From Verrucomicrobiota bacterium (GTDB lineage Bacteria; Verrucomicrobiota; Verrucomicrobiia; Opitutales; Opitutaceae): a stretch of DNA of 64,000 nt. Location of the stretch: NCBI GenBank assembly GCA_016222805.1, contig JACRQG010000008.1:372001-436000 (forward strand). Direction: 5' to 3'. Positions 54,287 to 63,230 of this stretch are shown here, in pieces. Position 1 is the stretch's first letter, and each line of letters begins with the position of its first letter. The position numbers and the translations under genes are program-made. Below the pieces are notes generated by a model, which did no database searches, had not been told where the DNA came from, and worked only from the letters and a program-made list of their open reading frames with translations.

Positions 54287-57200
54287 TCAGAACGACACCC
54301 GGGCGGTGAGGCTGTAGTTGCGCGGCACCTGATACCAGAAGTCGCGCGGCGTGGCGACCCGCGCCGGGTTGGTGACGTCGCCACCCGGCGGCCGCACCAG
54401 GACATTGACGTAGTGTGGCTTGCTCTCGTTGAGCAGATTGTCGACCCGCAGATTGAAGCTCACGGGATAGTTTCGGAACCCGCGCCACGTGTAGGCGAGC
54501 GTGCCGGTGGCCACGGTGTAGCCGGCAGCGTAGACCGGAGTATAGGCGTCGACCGTCGGATCGTCGATCGCCGTGGCGGGGCTGGCGGGATTTACGATCG
54601 TGTCGGCGCCGCGATTGCCGATCACGATGGGTCCCCGGTAGCGGGCACCCGCGCCGATCCGCACTCCCTTAAACCGACCGCTGCCGATCGTGTAGTCGGC
54701 GAAGAAATTGCCGGAATTCGTCTTCTGCACGATCTGCGCCGCCGGCGCGATGCTGCGCCGGCCATTGATCATCGAGTTCCAGTTGCTCACGGCGGTGTTG
54801 ACGTCGGGCGAGCGGCGGTCGAGCGGGATGGAGGTGTCGACCGTGGCCACGTCGTTGGCGCCCACCAGTCCGCCGGCGTCGATCACGATCTGGCGAAGAA
54901 CCGCGAGGTTCTTGTCGATGTAGGCGGCGGTGAGCTCCGCGGCGTTGGTGGCATCGACATAGGCGCGCGCGTAGTTGAGGGAAACGCGCAGCGACTTCGT
55001 GAGATTGGCGACCAGTTCGAACTCCCAGCCATTGGCCCGCGCCTGCCGCCGATCCTGGATGAACGCCGGCGGCACATTCTGCAGGCCGCGCGTGTTTGTG
55101 CCGGCATCGGAAAAGTCGCCGAGCGCGTTGGCGTTGATGATCGCATTGAAGACCGCGCCGGACAGCGGGCCGCTGAACGGCTGGTTGTTCTGCTTGGTGA
55201 AATACCGGTTCAGGCTGAGGCGCACGCGTTGGTCGAGCAGGTTGAACCGCAAGCCGGCATCGACGCCCTCCGACACGGTCGCCGCGAGGACGTCGTTGTT
55301 GATCGTGGCGTTGGGCGGCGGGATGGTGAAGGTCTGGGCGAAGTTCGAGTAGAGGCTGGCCCAGGGTCGCACATGGTAGACGGTGCCCGCCGAATAGGTG
55401 ACCTGGCTGTCCTCGATGGACGGGAAGTTGTAGTCGTCCTGGAAGCGATCGTTGGCGTACTGGGAAAGTCGGAAACCGCTGGCATCGCGCGGCCGCGTGG
55501 CGGCGGGGGCAGCCGGACCGGTGGGCCGGCCCTGGGCATCCTTGGGCACGTAGGTGAGCGTGGCGTAGTCGGCGGGGGCGGCGGGGCGGTAGTAAACCGT
55601 CGCGCCGTCCCAATTGGCCGGGTAGTCGCCGTAGGCCGCGTTGTACTGGAATTCGTTTGCGTAGCTGTCGAACCGCACCGCGCCGAGCAGCACCAGGCGC
55701 TTGTTGAAGAGGCGGGCGTTGACCGCGGCCAGCGCGTACCGGTAGTTGGCGTCGGCCTGGGAGTTGATCTGCGGCTGCGTCGGGAGCGGGTGGTACCCGA
55801 GGCGGACCTCGCGGTTGATCCCGAGCACCGGATCGACCAGCTGCACCGTGGACAACTCGGGCAGGGGCCGCCCCGGCTGATTCCAGTAATAGCGATACCG
55901 GAGCTGGCTGCCGGTCGGCCAGCGGCGGGGATCGGGGTCGAGTTGGGCGTCGAGCTGCAGGTAGCGCGCGACCGTCCGCTGGTTGTTGATCCCGCCGAGC
56001 AGGTTCAGTTTGAAGTCGCCATAGCGGGTGTCAGCGAGCCAGGCCGCCGCGCCGCGGAGGTTGTAGAAGGTGTAATCGCGCACCTGCTTCAGGCGCGTCG
56101 ACTCGCTGTAGGGGACGAGGAAGTTGGGATTCGCCGCCCCGTTCGGCAGGTTGCGGTTGATGTCGATCAGGGTGTTGGAGAGCGCGCTCAGGGTGGTTTC
56201 GGCGTTGCGCAGGCTCTGGTTGGCGTCCCCCGCCACCTCGAAGAAGAGCGACCGGCCCACCGCGTGGTTCAGGTAGAGCGCCGCGTCGTGGTACCGCTGC
56301 CAGAAGACCGGCGCGTCGAACGACTGGGTGAAGCGACGATCCGGGATCCGGAACTGCGAGCCGGCGACGGCGCGGGCGAAGCGATCCTCCGGCAGGTTGA
56401 GGGAATACATGAGGTTCGTGCCGGCGGAATTCGGCCCGGCGCCCACGTAGAGGCGGCCGCCGATCGGCACCTGCTGGTTGGCACCGGCGCCCAAGGTAAT
56501 GGCCGCGTTCTGGTAGTTGAGCGCGCCGTTGAAGCCCGAGGCGGGTGCGTAGACGTAGAACCCGGTCGTGGTGTTGCGGCTGATCCCCCGCGCATTGGCG
56601 TTGGTCGGCGTGGCCGTGAGGGGGGCGTCGAAGGTGCTGGTGCCGTCCCAGCCGCCAAAGTTGTCGTTGATGTTGGTGAAGGCGTTCATCCGGCTGCTCT
56701 CCCCGTACTCGCCCTCCACCCGCAGATCGGTCGCCGGGCCGAGGCGCAACGTACCGGTCAGGGTCACCCCGCGGACCTTGGTGTAGTCGCGATCGCGCCA
56801 GCCGCGGCTGTCCTGCCAGACTCCGTTGGCCCGCAAAGCGACGCGTTTCCCGAGCGGCTGGTTGAGATCAAAAGTCGTTCGGTAGTTGGCCCACGAACCC
56901 ACGGTGGTGGTGAGTTCGCGGGAGGGGCGATCAAAGCGGGCCGCCTTGGTCACGACGTTGGCGGAGCCGCCCAGGGCGCCGGTGCCGAAGAGGATCGAAT
57001 TGGGGCCGCGCGAAAAATCGAAGCGATCGAGGTTGTAGCTGTCGAAGTTCACGCCGAACGGGAAGAAGTTCTTTTGCGGTGTGCCGGCGGTGACCCCGCG
57101 GCTCATCGTGTAGAGGTTGGTCACCTGGCTAAGCTGGATGGCACCGTTGTCGTTGCTCGCATTGGTGTTCACCGTCCACTCGATGGCCTGCACCAGGTTG

Positions 57201-57475
57201 GTGATGTCGAGGGCGTCGATGAACTCGCGCGTCAGCACCGAATAGGCGGCCGGGGTATCGGCCAGATCGGTGGCCAGGCGGCCGCCCGCCAGGGAACTCG
57301 CCGCGACAAAGCCGGTGTCGCGATCCGTGTTCACCGTGAAGGGCGAAAGGACGACGGCGTCGTCGACCTCCTTGGCCGTCGGGACCCGCACGTTGGTTTG
57401 GCCGAACGCCGGGAGAACTGCGCTGACCAACCACGCGACGCAAAGCAGGGAGGGGAAACGAAGGAAGGCATTCAC
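54287..57475 (-). CDS. TonB-dependent outer-membrane receptor (glycan locus)
   Basis: The product has 1062 residues from a GTG start. A signal peptide (1-25, PAFGQ) is followed by the verrucomicrobial TonB-box-like VVLSPFTVNTDRDTGF, a plug domain with DTPAAYSVLTREFIDAL, and RFDFSRGPNSILFGTGALGGSANVVTK in two parts, then a long barrel ending in a Phe (LTARVSF). Its length and lack of a SusD partner fit oligosaccharide-type receptors of this phylum rather than siderophore types. It lies 26 bp after the sialidase gene, so the pair is likely co-transcribed. Confidence 0.9.
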   Translation of the reverse strand: MNAFLRFPSLLCVAWLVSAVLPAFGQTNVRVPTAKEVDDAVVLSPFTVNTDRDTGFVAASSLAGGRLATDLADTPAAYSVLTREFIDALDITNLVQAIEWTVNTNASNDNGAIQLSQVTNLYTMSRGVTAGTPQKNFFPFGVNFDSYNLDRFDFSRGPNSILFGTGALGGSANVVTKAARFDRPSRELTTTVGSWANYRTTFDLNQPLGKRVALRANGVWQDSRGWRDRDYTKVRGVTLTGTLRLGPATDLRVEGEYGESSRMNAFTNINDNFGGWDGTSTFDAPLTATPTNANARGISRNTTTGFYVYAPASGFNGALNYQNAAITLGAGANQQVPIGGRLYVGAGPNSAGTNLMYSLNLPEDRFARAVAGSQFRIPDRRFTQSFDAPVFWQRYHDAALYLNHAVGRSLFFEVAGDANQSLRNAETTLSALSNTLIDINRNLPNGAANPNFLVPYSESTRLKQVRDYTFYNLRGAAAWLADTRYGDFKLNLLGGINNQRTVARYLQLDAQLDPDPRRWPTGSQLRYRYYWNQPGRPLPELSTVQLVDPVLGINREVRLGYHPLPTQPQINSQADANYRYALAAVNARLFNKRLVLLGAVRFDSYANEFQYNAAYGDYPANWDGATVYYRPAAPADYATLTYVPKDAQGRPTGPAAPAATRPRDASGFRLSQYANDRFQDDYNFPSIEDSQVTYSAGTVYHVRPWASLYSNFAQTFTIPPPNATINNDVLAATVSEGVDAGLRFNLLDQRVRLSLNRYFTKQNNQPFSGPLSGAVFNAIINANALGDFSDAGTNTRGLQNVPPAFIQDRRQARANGWEFELVANLTKSLRVSLNYARAYVDATNAAELTAAYIDKNLAVLRQIVIDAGGLVGANDVATVDTSIPLDRRSPDVNTAVSNWNSMINGRRSIAPAAQIVQKTNSGNFFADYTIGSGRFKGVRIGAGARYRGPIVIGNRGADTIVNPASPATAIDDPTVDAYTPVYAAGYTVATGTLAYTWRGFRNYPVSFNLRVDNLLNESKPHYVNVLVRPPGGDVTNPARVATPRDFWYQVPRNYSLTARVSF

Positions 57476-57501
57476 GGGAGGAAAGGAGGATCAGCAGAAG
57501 A

Positions 57502-59406
57502 CTACTTGCCGGCCGGCCGGCTCGGGACGGCGGTGGCATCACGGGGCGCCCGCCAGTTGCCCACGGCCTCGGAAACGTGCAGGCGGCGGCCATACAGGCG
57601 AACGATGCCGAACTCACCGTGCAGCGAAGGCGCCAGCCGGAGGGTCTTGGTGGTCGGAATCACCCGCAGATCGCGCGGCACTCGCACCCAGCCAAATGGT
57701 CGCGCGGTGCCACCGTCGCAGAGCTGGCCGTCGATCACGAAGGCCACAATCCGGGCCCCGCCGTCGACGATGACCACCACGTGGTGCCATTCGCCGGCGC
57801 GCAGCAAACCCGGATCGCAGTCCCAGGCTGTCTCGGCGAGGACGGCATTCTCCCGGCCCGGCCCGCCAAACGTCCCCCGCAAGGCCAATTGCACCGTGCC
57901 GCGGTCGGTGAGGCCCAGCGACAATCCGGCGCCAGCGGCATCGCGGGAATCCAGCCAGATCTGACCGCCGGCAAGATCCGTCAACTTCACCCACGCTTCG
58001 ATCGTCAACCCGCCGAACGGCGGGGCGGCATCGAGATCGAACCGGACCGGCAGTGGCGCCGTGGCCCCGGCGGCACAGGCCGAACCGCGCAAGTCGAACA
58101 GCCGACCCTTGGAAGCGACCTGCCGGTTTTCCGCCTGCGCCCAGAGTTGCTCGAAAAACGCCGCCGGGATCTCGTGAACCCGTGCAATCGTCTTCTGGGT
58201 TTCAGTGACAAAGTACCGCCCGCCCTCCACGAGAAGATCCGGGTAGCTCATCCGCGTCGACGCTTCTGCGGCATAGAGCAGAATTTCGGGCTGCGACCAG
58301 GCCAGGCGCCGGCCTGCCGGCGTTTCGATCTCACGACCGGCGGCGATCCAGGCCGGGTTCCGCTGGCCGGTGAAATCCGGGATTTCGTGATTGTGGAACC
58401 AGTAAAGGTATTTTCCCGGGGCGGGCTGCCAGACGAAGTTCGCCGCCCGCGTGTGCTTCACCTCCCGCCCTCCCGGGGAATAAGTCAGGAACGCCGGAGT
58501 GGTCCAGGTGCGCCCGTCGTCGCGCGAGTAGGCATGCGCCGGCCGGCCCGCCTGCGTGCGGTAGACACAGAACAGCGTGCCGTCCGACAACGCGGCGAGG
58601 CTCGGCTCCTCGGCGATGATGCCGCGCGGCGCCTGCAGGCCGTCCTCTCCGTCCGGCAGCGTCGTCCAGTGAATCTTCCCCGGATCGGGTTCACTCAGGA
58701 GATTGTCGCTGCGCAGGAAGAAGACCTCGGAACGCGAGAGATTGGAAATCCCGACCATCTTCGAGAAAGGCACGAAGACCGCGCCGCGATGCACCAGGGG
58801 CCGGCCGACATGCCAGAAGATCCGCACGCGACCCTGCGTGACATTCTCCCGATCGATCCGGGTCTCGCGCATCGGCATCTCGTACCGACGGGCCGACCAC
58901 GACTTGCCGTGGTCGTCGCTATAGCGGAAGACAAACTGCCCGAGGCAGTCGACGCGCTTCACCGGTTTGCCCCCGGGCCCGGGAATCTCGCGGATGTTGT
59001 CCGCATTGAAGTTGTAGAAAACGTAAATGCGGCCCGTCGGGGTCTTGAGCAGCGTCGAATAGGCGGACTCGGGCGGGGTTTCGGGCTCCAGGGCCACCGG
59101 GGGCGACCAGGTCTTGCCCTGATCCAGGCTGCGGGTGGCGAGGACATGCGAGCTGGTCGCGCCTTCCCCGCCGCGCGAGGTCGTCAGGGTGCACAACCAG
59201 GCGCCATCATCGCACCGCACGAGGTACGGTTGGTCGACGTATTCCTCATCGGGGATAACCGAGCCGTGCTGGAGGTCGCGCCAGTCGATCGGAGGTGTGG
59301 GCGGCCTGGTTTCCGTCGGTCCGAGAATCTGCGCACGGCCAATCCGCCAGCCACCGGCCAGGGACAGGAGCGCCAAGACCGCCATCATCACCGGAGTGGA
59401 GCGCAT
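57502..59406 (-). CDS. Exported sialidase (BNR/Asp-box) with C-terminal LamG-like domain
   Basis: The product has 634 residues from the ATG at 59406. A signal peptide (about 1-25) is followed by a six-bladed propeller with three Asp boxes: SLDQGKTW, SDDHGKSW and SRDDGRTW. Arg and Glu positions near QPYLVRCDDG, EEPSLAALSDGTLFCVYRTQ and SYPDLLVEG fit the sialidase site. The last 170 residues form a LamG-type domain (GGLTIEAWVKL, GEWHHVVVIVDGG). It likely releases terminal sialic acid or a similar sugar. Its gene is between the FAD oxidoreductase and TonB receptor. Confidence 0.85.
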   Translation of the reverse strand: MRSTPVMMAVLALLSLAGGWRIGRAQILGPTETRPPTPPIDWRDLQHGSVIPDEEYVDQPYLVRCDDGAWLCTLTTSRGGEGATSSHVLATRSLDQGKTWSPPVALEPETPPESAYSTLLKTPTGRIYVFYNFNADNIREIPGPGGKPVKRVDCLGQFVFRYSDDHGKSWSARRYEMPMRETRIDRENVTQGRVRIFWHVGRPLVHRGAVFVPFSKMVGISNLSRSEVFFLRSDNLLSEPDPGKIHWTTLPDGEDGLQAPRGIIAEEPSLAALSDGTLFCVYRTQAGRPAHAYSRDDGRTWTTPAFLTYSPGGREVKHTRAANFVWQPAPGKYLYWFHNHEIPDFTGQRNPAWIAAGREIETPAGRRLAWSQPEILLYAAEASTRMSYPDLLVEGGRYFVTETQKTIARVHEIPAAFFEQLWAQAENRQVASKGRLFDLRGSACAAGATAPLPVRFDLDAAPPFGGLTIEAWVKLTDLAGGQIWLDSRDAAGAGLSLGLTDRGTVQLALRGTFGGPGRENAVLAETAWDCDPGLLRAGEWHHVVVIVDGGARIVAFVIDGQLCDGGTARPFGWVRVPRDLRVIPTTKTLRLAPSLHGEFGIVRLYGRRLHVSEAVGNWRAPRDATAVPSRPAGK

Positions 59407-59527
59407 GGTCCCGAGCCTGCGCACACCCGTCCGCACAAACGAGGGCTTTTTCTGTTTCCAGTAAAACCTGGACGGCCGACGGGAACGCTCCGGCGGCCTC
59501 GCCAAAACGGGCTCTTCTGTCGCGTCG

Positions 59528-59551
59528 GCGGGGCGGGGTCGCCCCGCCTAC
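59528..59551 (-). repeat. GTAG-headed REP hairpin 3
   Basis: On the minus strand: GTAG then GCGGGGCG-ACCC-CGCCCCGC, identical in stem and loop to the copy at 50600. It lies in the 194-bp gap between the FAD oxidoreductase and sialidase genes. Confidence 0.75.
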
Positions 59552-59600
59552 AGCGCAGCCACGGCGCGCGCCCAGCTGCCTTCGTGGCGACAGCCGCCGG

Positions 59601-60983
59601 TCAGCGCAGGTAGGCACCCTTGGCGCGGAGTTCGGCGCGCAGCTTTGCGACGTCGATCGCGGCCGGAGGCACGCCATCCTGGAGTGCCAGCGCCGCGGCG
59701 CGTCCCGCCGCCTCGCCCATCGCCATACAGGTCGCCATTACGCGAATCGCGCCCATCGCCTCGTGCGTTGCCCCGATGCTGCGGCCGGCAACAAGGAGGT
59801 TGCGCACCTGCTGCGGCACGAGCGAACGGTACGGAATGTCGTAGCAGTCGCCGCACCAGATTAACGTGCAGCCCTCGTCGCCCGGGCGGTGGATATCGAT
59901 CGGGTAGCTGGCCACGGCGATGGCGTCGTCGAACTTCCGACAACCCAGGACGTCCTCTTGCGTCATCATGTACTGCGCGACGATGCGCCGCGTCTCCCGG
60001 ATGCCGAGGAAGGGGGCGGTCTTGGAGAAGGTGCAGGCCTCAAAGCCGGGCACGTAATGCTTCAAGTAGGTGTGGATGTCGTCGATTTGCCGGCGCGCCT
60101 CGATCTCCCCCTGAGTGAGGCTGCGGACGTCGGTCGCGTCGGTGCCGGCGACCCGCGTCATGTTAATCCAGGCCTCGCCGCGCCGCAGGCCGGTGATGAT
60201 GATGGTGCGCTCGTTGGGGATCTGCAGGCCGCGTTCCTGCCGCGCCTTCGCGATCAACTCGCGCAGGCCGACGACGATGAACTGGTGGTTCTGCCCGAAA
60301 TACTCCGCTGGGATGAAGTCGGTCAGGTAGGTGCGGGTGTGCTGGGCGATGCTCATCCGCAACTTGTCGGTGTCGACGTTGCTGAGGCAGAACATCAGTG
60401 TCGGCGGCTGGAGCCCGCCCTGGGCGTTGCCCTTTTCGCAGGGCACGCCGGCGCGGTAGGCCACGTCGGCATCGCCGGTGCAGTCGACCACGATGCGGCC
60501 GAGCACGGCTTCGCGGCCGCTCTTGCTCTCGATGATGATCCCGCGGATCGCGTCGCCGTCCATCACCACGCCGGCGCTGAAGGCGTTGAAGGTCAGCTCG
60601 ACACCGGCCTCGAGCAGCATTTGCAGCGCGACCGTCTTCACCGCCTCCGGCTCCACGAGCGTGATGCCCATGTGGAGCGGGCACCAGCGGTGCTCGCTCG
60701 CCGCATTCACGGCCCGCAGCCGGTCGATGAACTTCTGCGGCAGACCCTGGATGATCTGGTTCTTCTTCTGCCCGAGGAAGCCGAGTACGGGCAGGCCGAT
60801 GGTCAGATTGCCCCCGACGAAACTGCGGCTCTCGATCAAGCCGACGCGCCGGCCGCTTTCCGCCGCGGCCAGGGCCGTGGTGAGTCCGGCCGGGCCGCCG
60901 CCGACGACGAGCACGTCGTATTCAGCCCGGACCGGGACGGCGCGGGCGGGTTCGTGGATTTCACGCAGAGATGAGGAAGACAT
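59601..60983 (-). CDS. FAD-dependent oxidoreductase
   Basis: The product has 460 residues. The FAD dinucleotide motif is GGGPAGL at 28-34, with VGLIESRSFVGGNL binding the ribose, and the second FAD region is IVVDCTGDADVAYRAG. The C-terminal LLVAGRSIGATHEAMGAIRVMATCMAMGEAAG follows the succinate-dehydrogenase/fumarate-reductase-like 'FAD-dependent oxidoreductase' branch (DUF4838-associated families are neighbours in PUL-like loci). It is cytosolic, with no signal peptide, and sits 70 bp after the EEP gene. It may oxidise a sugar from the same glycan. Confidence 0.82.
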   Translation of the reverse strand: MSSSSLREIHEPARAVPVRAEYDVLVVGGGPAGLTTALAAAESGRRVGLIESRSFVGGNLTIGLPVLGFLGQKKNQIIQGLPQKFIDRLRAVNAASEHRWCPLHMGITLVEPEAVKTVALQMLLEAGVELTFNAFSAGVVMDGDAIRGIIIESKSGREAVLGRIVVDCTGDADVAYRAGVPCEKGNAQGGLQPPTLMFCLSNVDTDKLRMSIAQHTRTYLTDFIPAEYFGQNHQFIVVGLRELIAKARQERGLQIPNERTIIITGLRRGEAWINMTRVAGTDATDVRSLTQGEIEARRQIDDIHTYLKHYVPGFEACTFSKTAPFLGIRETRRIVAQYMMTQEDVLGCRKFDDAIAVASYPIDIHRPGDEGCTLIWCGDCYDIPYRSLVPQQVRNLLVAGRSIGATHEAMGAIRVMATCMAMGEAAGRAAALALQDGVPPAAIDVAKLRAELRAKGAYLR

Positions 60984-61019
60984 GATTGAAAAAGCAGGTA
61001 TTGACGGAGGCGGAAGTCG

Positions 61020-61043
61020 GCGGGGCGGGATCGCGCCGCCTAC
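61020..61043 (-). repeat. GTAG-headed REP hairpin 4
   Basis: On the minus strand: GTAG then GCGGCGCG-ATCC-CGCCCCGC, the GCGGGGCG class with one mismatched stem pair. It lies in the 70-bp gap between the endo/exonuclease/phosphatase and FAD oxidoreductase genes. Confidence 0.65.
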
Positions 61044-61053
61044 TGGCCGTGCG

Positions 61054-61983
61054 CTACAGGATTACCTCCGCGGCGACGAAGTAGTGATCGCTGGGATAAC
61101 GCCCCTCGCGCGAATCGCGGATGATGCGCCAGGACTGGGTGGTGACGGGGCCGCGCGTGAGGATGTGATCGATGGCCTTCGGGCCGCTGGCGGCGGATTT
61201 AGGCTGGTAGGCGGGTCCGAGGAAGGCATGTCCGGTGAAACCCTCGTCGCGCGGCTCCGGGGCCGCGAAGTACGTGCTGGTCCAGCCGGCATCGAGGGCG
61301 AGTTTGACCACCGGGTTGCTGGCCCGGGCGTTGAAGTCCCCGGTGAAGATCTGGGGAAACTCCGGCGCGTAGACCGCCGCCTCGGCCAGGATGAGCTTCA
61401 TCTGCTCCTCGCGGGCGCGCTGGCCCTGGTGATCCAGATGCGTGTTGAGGAAACGGAACTCGCGGCCCGTGGCCCGTTCGCGCAGCCGGAGCCAGTTGAC
61501 GTGCCGGGCCCGGGCCGATTCCCACGAGAGCGAGCCGGGCAGGTGCGGCGTCTCGGAAAGCCAGAAGCCGCCCGCAGAGACGAAGTCGTAGCGTTTCCGC
61601 GAGTACAGCAGCGGGTTCTTCGCGATCCCGTGGTAACCGTCCCGCCGGGCGTCCATCTCCGGGCCGGCGAAACCGAAGCTGCCAAACTCCGGCAAACCGC
61701 GCTCCAGGTCCTCCATCTGCTCCCGCAACACCTCCTGCAGGCCGACCAGATCGGGCTGTTGCGCGCGGATGACGTCCATGCACAGCTGCCGCCGCGCCTT
61801 CCAGCCGTTGCCCGACGCATCGTCCTCGGGCAGCGCCACCCGGATGTTGCAGGTGAGGACGGTGTGTTTCCGGCCCCCGGGCGGGGGCGCCGGTGTCGCG
61901 GCGGGAACGACGCGGGCCAGGGTCGGCAGCGCCGCGGCAGCGGCGAAGCCCTGAAGGAGACGACGACGGGTGAAGGGGTTCAT
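61054..61983 (-). CDS. Tat-exported endonuclease/exonuclease/phosphatase-family protein
   Basis: The product has 309 residues. A twin-arginine signal (FTRRRLLQGFAAAAA) is followed by the EEP fold: LTCNIRV, LVGLQEVL (metal Glu), NTHLDHQG, TGDFNARASNP, AIDHILTRG and PSDHYFVAAEV with the catalytic His. The substrate may be a phosphodiester, sugar phosphate or lipid; nuclease activity is not implied. The ATG overlaps the MFS transporter stop as ATGA, so it is made with the transporter. Confidence 0.87.
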   Translation of the reverse strand: MNPFTRRRLLQGFAAAAALPTLARVVPAATPAPPPGGRKHTVLTCNIRVALPEDDASGNGWKARRQLCMDVIRAQQPDLVGLQEVLREQMEDLERGLPEFGSFGFAGPEMDARRDGYHGIAKNPLLYSRKRYDFVSAGGFWLSETPHLPGSLSWESARARHVNWLRLRERATGREFRFLNTHLDHQGQRAREEQMKLILAEAAVYAPEFPQIFTGDFNARASNPVVKLALDAGWTSTYFAAPEPRDEGFTGHAFLGPAYQPKSAASGPKAIDHILTRGPVTTQSWRIIRDSREGRYPSDHYFVAAEVIL

Positions 61984-63230
61984 CGGAAGGCGGGAGTGGG
62001 AGACGCAGAGGCGGCCGGCGGGATTTCGCGGCGGGTCATGGTCCAGAGCAGGACCGCGGACGCGGGGTGCAGCAGGGCCATCACGGCGAACACGCGGCCC
62101 GGTCCGAACCGCGCCAGCATGTCACCGACATAGGTGTTGAACAGCACGGCACCCGCGGCCCCGCAACCACCGGCGATGCCGAGGACGGACGCGACATTGC
62201 GCACCGGAAACGTCTCGGCGATGACGACGCTCAGGCTGAAGAGCCAGCTCAGGCAGACCGCCCCCACCACGCTGAAGATGGCAAGTGTGGCCGCCGGGTG
62301 CGGCAGGTGCGGAGTGAGGACGCAGACAGGCGCGACCAGCGCGACCGTGACCAGCATGCGCCGGCGGGCGTCGAGGGGTTCCACCCCGCGGCGGACGAGG
62401 CGGTCCGACCAGTGGGCGGTGGCGATGCCGCCGATATCCGCCACCAGAAACGGAATCCACCCGACGAGCCCGATTTGCTTGAGGGTGAGGCCGGAGTTCT
62501 CCTGCAGGTACCCCGGCAGCCAGAAAAGGCAGAAGTACCACACCGGGTCGCTGATGAACCGGATCAGCAGGATCCCCCACAGCGTGCGGGTGCGCCACAG
62601 CTGGGGCCAGGTGAATCCCGCTCCCGCGCTGCCGGCCGTCGCCGTGGCCTGGGCGAGGATTTCCGCGGGGGGATCGCGATAGAGGAAATACCACCCGATG
62701 GCGATGAGCAGACCCGCCACGCCCGGCACGATGAAGGCGGCGTGCCAGTCGAAGGTGAGCGCGAGCCAGGCGACAATCGGCGGGGCGATCACCGCCCCGA
62801 AGGTCCCGCCCGCCACCGACACGCTGTTGGCCGTGGCCCGCAAGGATCCGGGAAACCAGAGGGTGACCGCGCGCAACTGCGACGGAAACGCGGTGGGTTC
62901 CGCGACGCCGAGCAGGGCACGGAAGCACGCAAACTGTCCGAGCGTACGCGTCAGGCCCGCGCCGATACAGGCCAGCGACCAGCCGATGATGCCGGCGAGC
63001 ATCACCCGGCGCGCGCCGAAGCGATCGACGAGCCACCCCGCCACGGGATAGAAGGTCGCGTAGCAGACGGTGAAGGCATTCACGACGAGCGCGTAGCCGC
63101 GGTCGTCGAAGCCGAAATGCGCCTTCAGCGTCGGCTTGAGGATCGAGAGGATCTGCCGGTCGACATAGTTCAGCACGATCGCGCCGAAGATGAGCGCGAG
63201 GATGAACCAGCGGCGGCGCAGGGGACTCAC
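61980..63230 (-). CDS. MFS transporter, anion:cation symporter (hexuronate-type) family
   Basis: The product has 416 residues from a GTG start that overlaps the receptor stop as GTGA. Twelve membrane helices are visible; the motifs NYVDRQILSILKP in helix 1 and GWLVDRFGARRVML (the A-motif between helices 2 and 3) place it in the ACS family that carries hexuronates, glucarate or similar sugar acids. Together with the TonB receptor upstream, it offers a two-step path for a sugar or sugar acid into the cytosol. Confidence 0.9.
   Translation of the reverse strand: MSPLRRRWFILALIFGAIVLNYVDRQILSILKPTLKAHFGFDDRGYALVVNAFTVCYATFYPVAGWLVDRFGARRVMLAGIIGWSLACIGAGLTRTLGQFACFRALLGVAEPTAFPSQLRAVTLWFPGSLRATANSVSVAGGTFGAVIAPPIVAWLALTFDWHAAFIVPGVAGLLIAIGWYFLYRDPPAEILAQATATAGSAGAGFTWPQLWRTRTLWGILLIRFISDPVWYFCLFWLPGYLQENSGLTLKQIGLVGWIPFLVADIGGIATAHWSDRLVRRGVEPLDARRRMLVTVALVAPVCVLTPHLPHPAATLAIFSVVGAVCLSWLFSLSVVIAETFPVRNVASVLGIAGGCGAAGAVLFNTYVGDMLARFGPGRVFAVMALLHPASAVLLWTMTRREIPPAASASPTPAFR

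Noticed and set aside
54158-57964. An unbroken plus-strand frame of 1268 codons opposite the TonB receptor and sialidase
   Set aside because: It is a shadow created by GC-biased third positions of the minus-strand genes; its composition (Arg-, Gly- and His-rich, no domain) is not that of a protein, and the minus-strand receptor is clear.
57577-59613. Plus-strand frame of 678 codons opposite the sialidase
   Set aside because: Shadow ORF; the minus strand has Asp boxes and a LamG-like domain.
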